A stretch of 64,000 bases of DNA from Vespula vulgaris (GCF_905475345.1 NC_066594.1:6967501-7031500), one strand, 5' to 3'. Shown: positions 35,691-47,765, numbered from the stretch's first letter. Program-made: numbers and translations. The notes: generated by a model from the letters alone, not told the origin.

Positions 35691-35692
<2 letters not shown>

Positions 35693-35962
35693 TTCTTTTT
35701 TTACTTGTGCATTGAGAAAGGTATCTCGTTAACCCGGTAAGATTATCCTTTAAGTAACATTAATCTTTTCTCCTTTGAGACATTCCCGTTGACTGTATCC
35801 TAGATCTTTCAAATATCTTAACATCCTAAAAGTTAGATAAGAGTTTTTCGAGATAATCGGAGATGATCGTTGACTTAACGAATCTATAATTGTCAAGATC
35901 TTTTTTACTTATACACACAAATATAAGTGTGTATATATATTTTGTTTATTATTTATAAAAAG

Positions 35963-35963
<1 letters not shown>

Positions 35964-36012
<49 letters not shown>
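35964..36012. repeat. (AT)n microsatellite
   Basis: About 24 pure AT units. Confidence 0.95.
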
Positions 36013-36017
<5 letters not shown>

Positions 36018-36405
36018 TTACTAAGTTCGATAAAATGTAAACTATTACTCTCTCTCTTTCTCTCTCTCCATCTATCTATCTCTATCTTTATTTCTTTTTT
36101 CTCTCTTTTTTGTCGTCGTTGTATATCTCTATAAGTTAGTCTTCATAATTCAGGCTTAACCGTCGATCTTCCCAAATACTCTAACGTTTATAAATAAACT
36201 CACCTCACGATATAATTCACGCTAGAAACATAGTAAGTCCAGTCACATGTGTATATATGTATCTACATAGATATGCACATACGTACGAGGAAATCAGGTC
36301 TGATACGTTTCTTTCTTTCTTTCTCTCTCTCTCTCTCTCTGTCTCTTTTTCTCATTCTCTTTTTCTTTCTTCCTCTCGTACATTTCTCAAGTCAACGACT
36401 ACGAG

Positions 36406-36409
<4 letters not shown>

Positions 36410-36462
<53 letters not shown>
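36410..36462 (+). repeat. (GA)n microsatellite facing an upstream (CT)n
   Basis: About 26 GA units; (CT)n lies at 36322-36340. The two complementary arrays are about 70 bp apart and could pair as a long stem if transcribed. Confidence 0.95.
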
Positions 36463-36469
<7 letters not shown>

Positions 36470-37928
36470 AGAAAAAGAGTGGAACAAGAAAACCCACTTG
36501 GGAAACAGAACTGGACCACCCTGAGAGTTGCCGACATTTGCCATCGAGCGTATCCATCGTGAATTACTCAACGTTTCGCACGTGTTACCACCATCTTGCT
36601 TTATATGGCTTAAAGAAAGAAAGAGAGAGAGAGAGAGAAGGATCCCTTTTTCGGTGAAAGTTGAAAGGGTCTTAGGAAAATGCGAGGACCTAGTGCGAAT
36701 CGCGGGAATCGAATTAAACTCTTAGCTTTTCCTATTTTCTTTTTCTTATTCTTTTTATTCCATTCCTTTTTCTTCTATTTTGTTTCTTTTTTTTTTCTCT
36801 TCCCTCCCACCTTCTCTCCCTTTTTCCTTTTCCCTTTCGAAGGGAAGAAAAAAAAAAGGAAAGAAAAGGAAAGAAAACCGTCGAGGTTTCTCACGACAAA
36901 TCTATTATATATGCCACTCTCATTTTTCTCCCTTTTATTTTCTTTTTTTTTCTTTTTTTTTTTTTCCTTTTTCCTTATCTCGCTCAAAACCGACCCCATC
37001 CGTATTTTTTTCCTTTTATCCCAGCGATCATTTTGACGAATTAGTTTTGTAGGCTTTGATAAATAAGTCGTAATGACGATTCGACCCCTTTCGCAACATC
37101 TATGGGAGGAGGCTTTATTTTTCTAGCGACGACAATTTTTTATTACGGCGTTTTTTTTTTATTAGGATCATCAACTATGTGAAGGATATAAGATATGTAT
37201 TTTCTTTTTTTTTCTTTTTTTTCTTTTTTTTTAACGTAGTGAAAGAAATTCTCAGCGGAAAAAAAAGTAGGAAAGAAAAGGTTTGCAGATTTACGTATTA
37301 CGTAAAAATGTATACCAAAAAAAAGAGAGAGACAAAAATTTCCAATACATATGTATACCTGTACGAATAGAAAAGATAAAACAAAGCATAGAAAAGTAAT
37401 AGAATTTTTTTTTTTTTTTTATTACAAACTTTCATATCCGTAGTTAGGTAGTTTCGTTCGTACGAACGAGCTACTTGAAAAATATGTTACAATACGTCGC
37501 ACATCTTCCGTAAGAACATTTTTATTAATACTTTCCCTTACTATCTATACAATAATATCTTCCCCTAATCATTAGTAAAAAAAAAAAATAAATGCGAGGG
37601 AAGAAAATCGTTGGTTAAATATTATCTAAAATTTACGTAAGTACACGCCTTAAGAAGGAATAATAAACCCTTGTAAAACAAAACAAAAAGAAAAAAAGAA
37701 AAAAGAGAGAGAGAGAGAGAGAAAAAGAAAAATCCATAAAAAAAATAAATCATCCAAGAAGAATCCACAAAAATTACCAATATGATTTATTCCTGTAACG
37801 AATGGTAAAGTAGAAACAAATAAAAGAAAAAGGCCATAGAAAGAGAAAAGTAATAGAATTATTCGAGCTGGGAACGGAGCTCGATTCACGTGGAAACGGA
37901 ACGTTAATTGTAAAAAGGCGTGACAAGT

Positions 37929-37961
37929 GGGAGGGTGGGTAGGGGTGGGGGTTTTGAGGGG
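37929..37961 (+). repeat. Strong G-quadruplex candidate with 1-2 nt loops
   Basis: G-runs at 37929-37931, 37933-37935, 37937-37939, 37942-37945, 37947-37951 and 37958-37961. The first five are separated by A, T, TA and T, the short-loop geometry of very stable parallel quadruplexes. More GGG runs follow to about 38015, in degenerate GGTAAGGT-type DNA. Confidence 0.8.
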
Positions 37962-38499
37962 TTGGTTTGAAGAGTGGGTAAGGTATAGGTTAAGGTAGGG
38001 TAGGGTAAAGGGTGAAGTAGAATGCGTGAACGTTTCATTCTTCGTTCGTCGGTCGAACGAGGAAAAGGCGTGGCACCTTGAACGTTTTCGAAAGGACGAT
38101 GCGTAAAATTAAGCCCGTTCTCGAAAGTTCACTCTCTCTCTCTCTCTCTTTCTCTTTCTCTCTGTCTCTTTCTTTCTTTCTTTCTCTCTATCGTACTACG
38201 TTATTAGGGGGTAAGGTTAGGGGTATGGATAGAGGGATATCCTTTCTACCTCTTACTACGAGTTTTTCACGCGATCGAACGAATTAGCGATCTCCAGAAC
38301 CATTTTACTTGCCTTCTCTCTCTCTCTCTCTCTCTCTCTTTATCTCTCTCTTTCTGTCTCTCTTCCTCTCTTTCTTTTTCTCTTTCTCTTTCTCTATCTA
38401 TCTATCTATCTATCTATCGTACTTACTCGGTCTCTCCTTCTGTCGGCAATTACGCGCAACGATGATTTCAAGAAAGAGAAATTTTCGTGAGAGAGAATC

Positions 38500-38501
<2 letters not shown>

Positions 38502-38566
<65 letters not shown>
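38502..38566 (+). repeat. (GA)n microsatellite facing an upstream (CT)n
   Basis: About 32 GA units. (CT)n lies at 38316-38340 and a (CTAT)n at 38396-38418, so two complementary arrays are separated by about 160 bp. Confidence 0.95.
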
Positions 38567-38571
<5 letters not shown>

Positions 38572-38614
38572 ACTCTCCGGAGACCATTTTCACAGGCTCG
38601 ATAATGGGAACTTT

Positions 38615-39085
38615 TCAATTGAATCCTTAATGATCAATCTCGGTTACAACCTGAATTTTCTTTCTTGTTTTTTCCATTCTCTCTTTCTCTCTCTCTTATT
38701 TTCTTTCTTTCTTATTTTCGAATTAGTAATTTGACGTCGATTACATATATAATAGTAATAGATGTGTCTTTTCTTTGATTATAGTATTATATATATCGAA
38801 TCGATCATCTTCTCTCTCTCTGTTTCTCTTTCTTCTGTAAATTATCTATTATTTGCGTTATGAAATTATTCGTTCGTATGACTTTTCAAAGCTGAAAATT
38901 TTTAATGATCAATCTCGATCAGAAGTTTGAGTTTTTTCTTTCTTTTTTGTTTCATTTTTCATTTTATTTTACGTATCAGTGATTTATCGTATTATACCTT
39001 GGATATATCTATTAGCATATATATTCGTCCGTCAAACACACGACTTTTTTTCTAAAGCTAAGATTTAATAATGGATTATTAATAT
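38615..39085 (+). repeat. Two or three diverged tandem units of about 160-275 bp
   Basis: ACTTTTCAA-(A/T), then TTAATGATCAATCTCG, then a GA(A/G)TTTT-CTTTCTT stretch occurs at 38610-38670 and again at 38881-38945 (period about 275). A weaker third copy (GACTTTTTTTCTAAAGCTAAGA followed by TTAATAATGG) starts near 39042. T/CT-rich linkers follow the first two. The 16-bp TTAATGATCAATCTCG is identical in copies 1 and 2. Confidence 0.6.
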
Positions 39086-39870
39086 TAGTTAAAACGTCAC
39101 GACGTATCAGAGCATTGCGGAGGTTTTAATCTAATAACGTAATAGGAGACTTTTTTGAATTAATAAAAAATAGAAAATTATAGGAAAGAGAAACTGTGTT
39201 GTGTCTCCATAACTTTTATCCAAAATTCTTTGTATATGTGTCACGTAAAAAAATGACGTATGCGGGATAAATAAATTCAATAGTTTTTTCTTCATTTTTT
39301 TCCTTATTTTTCCTTCTAAAATTAGATTTGAATACACAAGCAATACCTAGTCAGCCAATAGTTATTTTTCGTTCGATTTCTCGTGGCACAGCTGTTTCAT
39401 AGAACGATTTTCTTTGTAATAGAAATAGATACGTTTGTAGATTTAGTCGAAGAGACATCGAAGAGAATGTAAGTAGAAAATATTTTTGCAAATTAATTCG
39501 ACCTGTACTTTTAACATACTTCAAACAAAATTTCATGAGCTTATTCGATAAAAATATTAAGAGTTATAGGGAAATAATAGAAGCCATAGGATATATATAT
39601 ATATATAAACTCCAACATTAATAATGATGATAAGAGATCTACTTTTCTCGTCGAATATATCGATCATTTTTCTCTCTTTCTCTCTTTTTGTCGGCTTCGT
39701 CGTCTTCGTCGTCGTCGATTTTACCGTCGTATAGAAAGGACTCGAAGATTTTTCAAAACTCTCACGCGGATTCGACGATATGAGGATCTATCTTATCTTT
39801 TACGGGATCTCTCAGCGTTACGGTTGGATTTAGAGTAGAGAAAGGAAGCCGCTTCGTGGAAAGAAGAGAA

Positions 39871-39872
<2 letters not shown>

Positions 39873-39916
<44 letters not shown>
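39873..39916 (+). repeat. (GA)n microsatellite
   Basis: About 22 pure GA units. Confidence 0.95.
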
Positions 39917-39932
<16 letters not shown>

Positions 39933-40367
39933 GATTTTATTGATGGGAAAAAGGAAACTTTGTGGGTTTGTGAGAAGGATATTATTCTCGATCGGCATAA
40001 ATCGGAATACGTTTGACTCGTGTCTCAGACTCGATTTCGTTTGACGATCATTTTCGATAATATATATAATTCGATAAGTCGACGATGAAAATGTACGTGA
40101 TATAATATAGATAATAATACGTCGATAGGAAAATTGATATATTTACTTTTGGAACTCCACGATTCGATTATACTTTATTTTATTTGTTAATCAACCTTGT
40201 TGATTATTAGCTGGGTTAAATATCCTTATCAATTTTCTCTGTTTGAAAAAAAGTAAAGAGCGAATGAATGAAAGGAGAGATATGTATGTGAGAAAAAATA
40301 AAAAATATAGAAAAGAAATAAAAATGTAACGAGTGCCGCGGAAGATGAAAGAAACAAAATATATATA

Positions 40368-40378
<11 letters not shown>

Positions 40379-40428
<50 letters not shown>
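40379..40428 (+). repeat. (CT)n microsatellite
   Basis: About 25 pure CT units, followed 50 bp downstream by a perfect 9-bp-arm hairpin (40480-40500). Confidence 0.95.
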
Positions 40429-40435
<7 letters not shown>

Positions 40436-41190
40436 TCTCTTTGTATTTGTGCGTGAATAAAAAAAGAGAAAGAGAACGATTCCAGATAAACTATCTGGAA
40501 CAAATTTGTACGTATACGCAGAGGATTTCATAGTGTGTGCAATGCTTCTCTCTCGTCTACGATATTCGACGAGGAAAAATGACACGACTATATTTTGAAA
40601 TTTTCATTCGTGTTATCGAAACTTTAGCATCGTTATTACGTAACTAAAATCAAATCGATACATTATCTAAGTGTTGTCATTATTAAGAGAAAAGAAAAAA
40701 GATAACTGATAAAAAGAGAAAATGGAACTTCGACCGGATTTATTTAAAAATATGGAAATACATCAAAGTAATTTTAATTAAAAATTTTTCGTTTGGTTTG
40801 AAAGAAAAAAAGAAAAAAAAAAGAAATGCATAATCGTCGCAAATTTAATTTCAATTTAAAAGATATTTATTAAATTTCGTATATTCTTTTCATCGATTAT
40901 TTTTACTACGCGAAACGTTTTACTCTTTTAAAAAATTTATTTACATTTTTTTTTTCTTTTTTCCTTCGAACGATTTAGCAATTTTTCACGGAAACAATTT
41001 TTCCACGTATTAACAATAAATTGTTTTACGTATTTCGTCGTCAAACAATTCGTTTGAACGAAAACGTCTGTTGAAGTTTTCCTGATATTTTTTCCGGTAA
41101 GAGACTCGAATAAAAAAAAAAAAAAAAAAGAGAAATAGAAAAAAATTAGAAAGGAAAAAAAGATTATTAAATTGGCTCGCAACAAACGCA

Positions 41191-41199
41191 CTCTCTCTC

Positions 41200-41267
<68 letters not shown>
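41191..41267 (+). repeat. (CT)n microsatellite
   Basis: About 38 CT units with one CC interruption near 41210. Confidence 0.95.
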
Positions 41268-41269
<2 letters not shown>

Positions 41270-42749
41270 ATCTCTAGGATCTCAAGTTATCAAGTGAAAA
41301 CGTGGCTCAATACGTGCACCGTTCTCGCTAGATTTTTTGCGTAGCCGAACGCGCTTTTTGAACGTACCACCTTTGGATAAAGCAAAGACGACAAGAACAT
41401 CATAAAGTTCCCTATATTCATTTTCTTTTCCCCTCTTTGTCGAGTGTCAACTTGTTTCGTATAGTTCAGTACACCGAGTACAAAGTAACGAAGGAAAGAG
41501 TGAACCCTTTTCTCTCTCTCTCTCTCTCTTTCTCTTTCTCTGTTTCTCTTTCTTTCTTTCTCTGTCTCTTTTCCTCTCTCTCTCTCTCTCTCTCCCTCTC
41601 CCTCTTTTGCTCTATTCACTATCATTAATATTATAGATATACTCAGAGAATGGAGACGACGGTTACCTCGAACACCGTGAGAGACTTACCCCCAAGGGAC
41701 AATATAAATTTATATTATATAATAATTTATATAACATATAATTATTAAATATTAATTAACCATTACATATGATATTAATAATTGTATTATATAATACATA
41801 TAATTTAATATTCGATGTTGAATTAAAAATTCAATATTTGCTAGTGTGTAATACAATTTTAACAGTGTATTATTTACTTCGTCATTTGCATTAAAAATTG
41901 AAACGATATACATATGTATATATATATATATATGTGTGCATATCTAAATATTACTTTAATTCTCACACAAGGCATTACGCACAGAACACAAGGGAAATGC
42001 ATCCCACGTATGAAAGCGTGCGTGCGAGCCTCTTGAAAGCAACCGAGCAACCAAGCAAGCAAGCAAGCGAGCAAGCAGCCTCACGGAGGGATTATCCGTA
42101 GCGAGGAGCAATGTCCTTTTGGAAAGAGACCTTCGCACAAAGCTGATTGCAGCTATTATTTCGACAAAGCTATAGCAATTACATGCGAAAGCTTTGCACG
42201 TATAAGCGTATTCTGTAGAGAAGGACAAAGAGAATAGGAGATAAGATTATATATATATACACACATATCATATATAGACATATATATATGTATGTATATG
42301 ATATTTTTATTTTATTATTTGAAAGAAGCGCTCCTATTCGAGATAACGTTTTTCCTATTTCTCTATTTTCCTTTTTTTTTTTACTTCCTTTCTTTTCTTT
42401 TTTTTCTTTTTGTTTTGTTTAGTATTTTTTTTTCTTTTTGTTCCTTTGCTTTTGTCATGCGTTTCGTAAAGATCAGAGGGATACAAAGTTCGAATATTAT
42501 TATTGCAGTGTGATTCGTTTAAGAGAGTTAGCCGAGGAGAATCCATAGTTCACTTTCAGTACCGACACACTAAAATTTAGTTTCTCTCTAACCTCCGTCC
42601 CCTCCCAACCCCTTTGCGCATCACTTATCTCTTACGAAACACTCGCCCTTTGGACAACTTTGTAAAGCCTCACTTACGCTCCTGGCTTGCCCGTGAAATC
42701 GCTTCAAGCTCTACGGTGATTCCTGCTAATGCTTGTACGAGCCATTTTC

Positions 42750-42751
<2 letters not shown>

Positions 42752-42821
<70 letters not shown>
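42752..42821 (+). repeat. Compound (CT)n-(AT)n microsatellite
   Basis: About 16 CT units join directly to about 19 AT units. Confidence 0.95.
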
Positions 42822-42825
<4 letters not shown>

Positions 42826-43549
42826 CTATCTCATATTTAAAATAGACGATAATATATATATTCTTGCAAATCTTTAACAAAAATTCGACTTATTTCTATA
42901 GGATCCTTGAAAATAGATGTATAAAGAAACTATAGCTACACACACACACACACGTACGTACTTTTATACGTGCGATGCACTTTGCTCATATTTCGTGCGT
43001 AATGTAAATGAAAATTAAAGTTATATATTCTATACGTAATATATCACTTTATAGAGAGAATACAGTCATATATATTTGAAAAGATTATTCTCTATATACA
43101 AACGTAGATTAAATCACTATCATTCGTTGATCTAAAACAATCGATCCTCTCGCGGTCTAGGATTATTATCTCCATGCTTCGTTCTACAACAAATTATCAC
43201 AAAACCCAAATTCGATTGGTATTATATTATCAATCCCTCGACTAACAATAAGATTGCAAAATGCAAATTCAATTGTTATAAAATATACAATCAATATGTA
43301 CATGTAAAATTCGTTAATGCCGCTTAAATTGCAAAGACTTGAAAGATAGATATTATATAATGTTCTCACTATGAGTATCATTGTACTCCTCATCATTCAA
43401 AATAAATATTCAGAATTAGATCGTTAGTTATACATTTGGAAATGATAATAACATAGAATTGAAATATCGATAATACGGATAACTCTTAACGAATAATCAA
43501 TCGTATAATTATGATCGAAATATGTTACGAGGGAGGAAACGCTTTTTCA

Positions 43550-43675
43550 CTTTGTTCGTTCACTCAATCGTTCATTCGATCGTTCATTCGTACGTTCGTT
43601 CATTCATTCGCTCGTTCATTCCTTCCTTCCTTCGTTTGTTCGTTCGTTCGATCATTCGTTCGGTCGTTCATTCCG
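43550..43675 (+). repeat. Degenerate TTCG/TTCA tetranucleotide array
   Basis: About 125 bp of TTCG, TTCA, TTCC and ATCG tetramers, the largest degenerate tetranucleotide tract here. It gives a Ser/His/Val/Arg frame that is an artefact. Confidence 0.9.
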
Positions 43676-44178
43676 ATCCAATTTACTTAGCGAGAATATT
43701 TGAAATCTAATTAAATCCATTAGGCGTTTATTCTGATCTAATCATTCGAAGGACGTCCGACAAGATTCCGCTTCTTCGATTTAATCGTCCCAACGACGAA
43801 TAACACGTTCGTCCGTACGTCCAGTCGTGTCTGGTGCCAATTTAACGTCATTCCAACTTCCAACGATATAAATTAGTTTCGTTAGGTATGAAATTAAGGT
43901 AACGAGTTTCTCTCTCTCTCTCTCTCTCTTGCTTTCTCTCTCTTTCTTCCTCTCTCTCGCTTTGTTTCTCTCTCTCTCTCTCTCTTTCTCTCTCACTTTC
44001 ATTCTCTTTCTCTCGCTTTGTCTCTCTTTTCGTTCGCGAAATGGTCGCTCGTCGTTGAATCCTTTTCTATTTTTTCCCTATCTCTGCACAACCCTCCTCC
44101 TACCCTTTTCTAGTAATTTCAATGAACGACTTTTCGTGATATATTTTAATAGATTCGTGTATTCCCATGAAAATATTT

Positions 44179-44179
<1 letters not shown>

Positions 44180-44222
<43 letters not shown>
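44180..44222 (+). repeat. (CT)n microsatellite
   Basis: About 21 pure CT units. Confidence 0.95.
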
Positions 44223-44224
<2 letters not shown>

Positions 44225-45360
44225 TCTTTTTTATATATTTTGAAAGAAATACGATGTAGTAATTTTTCGAAGGATTTTTGTTTCTTTTCTTTCTTCTTCT
44301 TATTCTTTTTTGTTTTTTTTTTTTACTGCTTTTTCTTCATTTCAAAAGAAGGACGGAAACGTATGGAAATATATGTCGAACGTAAAAAAAAGAGGAAAAA
44401 GAAAGAGAGAGAGAGAGAGAGAGAAGAAAAAATAAGAAGAGAGAAATGAGAAGAAATGCAAGTAACTTTTTTGCTCGTTAAGAGGGAAATCGAAATTATT
44501 TTCGGAACGAATATTTTTCAGTGAAGGAATCAAATTATATCTCACTTAGAGAAACTGCTTAATAATTACACACACACCCACAAACACATACACATATCTA
44601 CATGTAATTTTTTCTTTTTCCTTTCTTTTTTATAAATAACTCGGATTCGTAACTGCGCTTTTATAATGAAAAGGAATGAAAAAGAGAGAAATAAATTATG
44701 TAGGAAAGATATTTTTTAGGACACCTTTCGCAAAATTTTCATATCAAAAAATTTCCTGTTTCATAATTTTGAATAAGGGGAAAAATAAGATGGATAGATA
44801 AGATATCTGAAAGTCATCTTCGAAAAAGGATCGACCTCGTCGATTCTTCTACTTTCTGAATTTTTGAAGAGATCAATTAACGATAAGAATCTCTCGAAGA
44901 GAGATTGTAAAATATGGTGAGAAAGAAAGATAGAGAGAGAGAGAGAAAGGTTATATTTTTAAATTGGTCCTTTACCTTCATTTCTATTCAAATTTTCATT
45001 CAATTAAGATGCTGGTGTGTGTGTGGGACAAAAGGAAAGAGAGAGAGAGAAAGAAAGAAAGATTTTATATAGACAAATCGTATCAACATCGATAGGAAAA
45101 TAGAAGTTCTATGTAAACTCTATATACTAGATTATGTATATATAATATAATATAATATAATATGCTGTATCAAAGCGAACATGTTAGTTAAAAAAAAATC
45201 AACTGCTTACATTATGATTCGCGTTTGGGAAAAAAGAAAAAAATAGTAATAACAATAATAACAACAACAATAATAATAATAATAAAAAAGAAGAGTTCGT
45301 AATTTCGTTTCGTTTTTGAACTTCCTTCAAATTGGTTCGTGTTGTTAACTTTTATTAAAT

Positions 45361-45680
45361 AAATGGTACAAAACCTAGGGAAAATGAAACGCGGCGTGTT
45401 CCATCCAAACTTTGCGAGGGACTTAGTTTATTAATATAATACGTTTGGATTATAAGTTAAATTATTTTTTTTTTGCCGCAAAAAGAAAAAAAAAAGAGCA
45501 AAAAGAGACAACGAATTATTTAGAAAAACGACGAAGGAGAATCGTGATCGATGATATAATAATTAAATGGTAAAGCAAACGAAATCGAAAACGAGATGCA
45601 CGAACGTGTCGCCCGTGGGATTTAATTTATTAATATAATTTGGTTCATGAGATATTGTGTAATATTTTTTTCGATAGCGA
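45361..45680 (+). repeat. Two diverged tandem units of about 200 bp
   Basis: AAATGGTA starts the copies at 45361 and 45565. Both continue with AAACC/AAACG, a GAAA-A-CG(C/A)G segment, a CGAGGGACT/CGTGGGATT segment and the identical TTTATTAATATAAT (45427-45440 and 45626-45639), then TTTGG and a T-run. Period 199-204 bp. The copies share about two thirds of bases by eye. No coding potential. Confidence 0.7.
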
Positions 45681-45815
45681 AGAAAAGAACGGAAAGGAAT
45701 TAAAAAAACAATCGATGTCTACGAAAATCATGGTCAATATATTTTCTTTTCGAATTGGATGATTGTTTCATTTGACTCGAGAGAAAACAGAAAAATATCG
45801 AGAAAATGGAGAGAG

Positions 45816-45893
<78 letters not shown>

Positions 45894-45958
45894 AGAGAGA
45901 GAAAGGGTGGGAGAAAGATTTCCATATTCATATAAGACGGCAGATAAATGGAAATTTA

Positions 45959-46034
<76 letters not shown>

Positions 46035-46799
46035 ACGTGAACGAGAGAGAAATACCGTATTCCATCTCGAACATTTTCGTTATACTGCAGCTACTGCAGT
46101 CTTTGTCCTTATCGTTTGACCCATTTCACTGGTTTCGCATAGAGAAATGCCAGCGAAGGGAAAAGTCGGGTGGGTAATCTCGGGACACGCGTTCGTAATA
46201 TATCTCAAGCGATTGGACAACGAGACGAGTATTCTCTACTTCCTTTTAAGAATCGTCGTCTTTATGTTCAATGATGAAAAAGAAAGAACAAGAAAATGAA
46301 ATATATATTTAGGAAAAAGAGATGCAAAACGTCGTGTTTTTATTTTATCTCATAAAAGGAATTAAAGTTACTATATGTATATATATATGTTATGTGTTAC
46401 TATATTACGATCATTATATGTGTCAATAGTATTTAATAGTTTGACATAGTAATAGTTATATATGTATGTATGTATCTATGTGTATATATATATATATATA
46501 TAATAGTAATTAATTGCACTTTGGAGAGATCGATAAGGACAGCCTGAAAATGGTACGATAAAATTGATAAAATGTCGAAGATTTTTCAAGATTAGCTTGG
46601 AAACAATCTTTGTGTTAGTTTCTCGTGGGGAGTGTCGTAGATCGAATTTTTCGCAAAACATTCCTTCTACACGATAAGAAGGAAGAAGAAAGGAAGAGTT
46701 AAAAAGGAGTTACCAAGAATGCCAAGTATCGGAAACTCTTCGACAACGAGACTTTTTTCTCTCGTCGTACCGTTAAGACATTCGACCTACAAAGTCTCT
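45681..46799. other. Two long (GA)n arrays and plain AT-rich DNA
   Basis: The twin GA arrays are annotated separately. Bases 46060-46270 are complex, with ACTGCAG repeated at about 46084 and 46094. Bases 46270-46510 are AT-rich with (TA)n at about 46484-46502. Bases 46510-46799 are complex DNA without a clear frame. No gene is supported. Confidence 0.8.
45820..46030 (+). repeat. Twin long (GA)n arrays about 70 bp apart
   Basis: About 36 GA units (45820-45891) and about 34 GA units (45962-46030) flank a complex segment of about 70 bp. The plus frame gives a 118-codon Arg-Glu artefact. (GA)n is the binding repeat of GAGA-factor-type proteins in insects. Confidence 0.95.
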
Positions 46800-47157
46800 C
46801 TCTCTCTCTCTCTTCCTCCATTCTTCTCTCTTTCTCTCTGATCGTCTATGTAAGCTTAGATTGAACAAAGAACACTTAGGCGGCTTCTTAAGCGTTTAGA
46901 AGCCTTATCTCGTCGTCTTACTTTCTAATCTGACTCTTAACTTCCAGTTAAATTTAGAAGAGATTTAGAATTTAGATCTTCATGAAGTTAAATTCTAATG
47001 TACATGCATAGATACTTCTGTAATACAACATACATACAACATACATACATACATACATATACACGTGTATTTTTCATTTCATTGTTCCTGAAGATAGCAA
47101 TGTCGAAGGATTTTATAAATAGAGTATCGTTCTGCTCGAAGCTTTCTTCTATCTATC

Positions 47158-47196
<39 letters not shown>

Positions 47197-47672
47197 GCTA
47201 GGGAGATCAAAGTTGTAAAGTGCCACCTATCTTCAATCTACTTTTTCTCTCTTTCTTCTCTCCCTTTTTCTATTTCTCGATAGTCTACTACGTCGACGTA
47301 CTTCAGATGGAACAAAGGGCACTTCCGTGGCTTCTTAAGCGTTTACAAGCCTTACTTCGTCGTACTTCCTTTCTATCCTCAGCCCTTTTGCTTCTGGCAA
47401 GAACCAAATAGAAGAAACGAAATGTGGATCTCCTTCAAGTGGAATCGGATGCAAGTCGATATATATACACATGTATATATATCGACTTGCACATACATAT
47501 ACACATGTATATACATACAATATATATATATATATATACATACATATATACGTAGTATATACTTTTTATTTCTTTCTATTTCATTCATCGAAGACAGTAA
47601 CACCAATGGATTTTATAAATAGATCGTCATTTCTCTTTCTTTCGTAAAGATCAAAGTTGCTGAGTGCCATCC
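46800..47672 (+). repeat. Two tandem units of about 445-500 bp
   Basis: Unit 1 is about 46800-47215 and unit 2 about 47216-47672. Shared in order: a CT-rich opening, GAACAAAG(A/G)(A/G)CACTT, GGCTTCTTAAGCGTTTA (46882 and 47329), AAGCCTTA, TCGTCGT, a TACAT/CATAT-rich middle, GGATTTTATAAATAGA (47108 and 47608), and GATCAAAGTTG (47204 and 47649) followed by AGTGCCA. Spacing between copies is 445-447 bp at two markers and 500 bp at the third, where unit 2 gained TA-rich DNA. A third, much weaker copy may follow (AGTGCTTTAAGCGTATC near 47852). Confidence 0.8.
47450..47491. repeat. Perfect hairpin, 19-bp arms, 4-nt loop
   Basis: Left arm TGCAAGTCGATATATATAC (47450-47468), loop ACAT, right arm the exact reverse complement (47473-47491). 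The non-repetitive outer half, TGCAAGTCG/CGACTTGCA, cannot be explained by the (TA)n core alone. It lies only in unit 2 of the surrounding duplication. It may be a cruciform, a hairpin made by fold-back synthesis, or a very short MITE-like insertion. Confidence 0.9.
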
Positions 47673-47684
47673 CATCCTCAACCT

Positions 47685-47765
<81 letters not shown>

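Larger units (their letters stand above)
33851..38614. other. Repeat-rich non-coding tract with G-rich segments
   Basis: No gene is supported. It holds a G-quadruplex minisatellite at 34169-34202, GGT arrays at 34367-34519, (ACT)n at 35396-35499, (AT)n at 35632-35690 and 35964-36012, (CT)n 36322-36340 facing (GA)n 36410-36462, a G-rich block at 37925-38015, and (CT)n 38316-38340 facing (GA)n 38502-38566. Complex patches lie at 34255-34365, 34520-34670, 35160-35390 and 36480-36600; the last has a CACGTG E-box near 36578. Confidence 0.8.
39086..45360. other. Repeat-rich non-coding tract
   Basis: No gene is supported. Arrays: (GA)n 39873-39916, (CT)n 40379-40428, (CT)n 41191-41267, AAGC 42048-42078, (CT)n/(AT)n 42752-42821, TTCG/TTCA 43550-43675, (CT)n 43910-43929 and 44180-44222. 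Perfect hairpins: TTCCAGATA-AAC-TATCTGGAA at 40480-40500 and AATCTCTC-GAA-GAGAGATT at 44888-44906. Bases 41700-41880 are extremely AT-rich with the near-palindrome TTGAATT-AAA-AATTCAA near 41819. Bases 41960-42230 are complex. Bases 42900-43540 are plain AT-rich. Confidence 0.8.

Noticed and set aside
37975..38015. Telomere-like GGTAAGGT/GGGTA runs
   Set aside because: Not the insect TTAGG pentamer and not periodic; better described as a G-rich tract.
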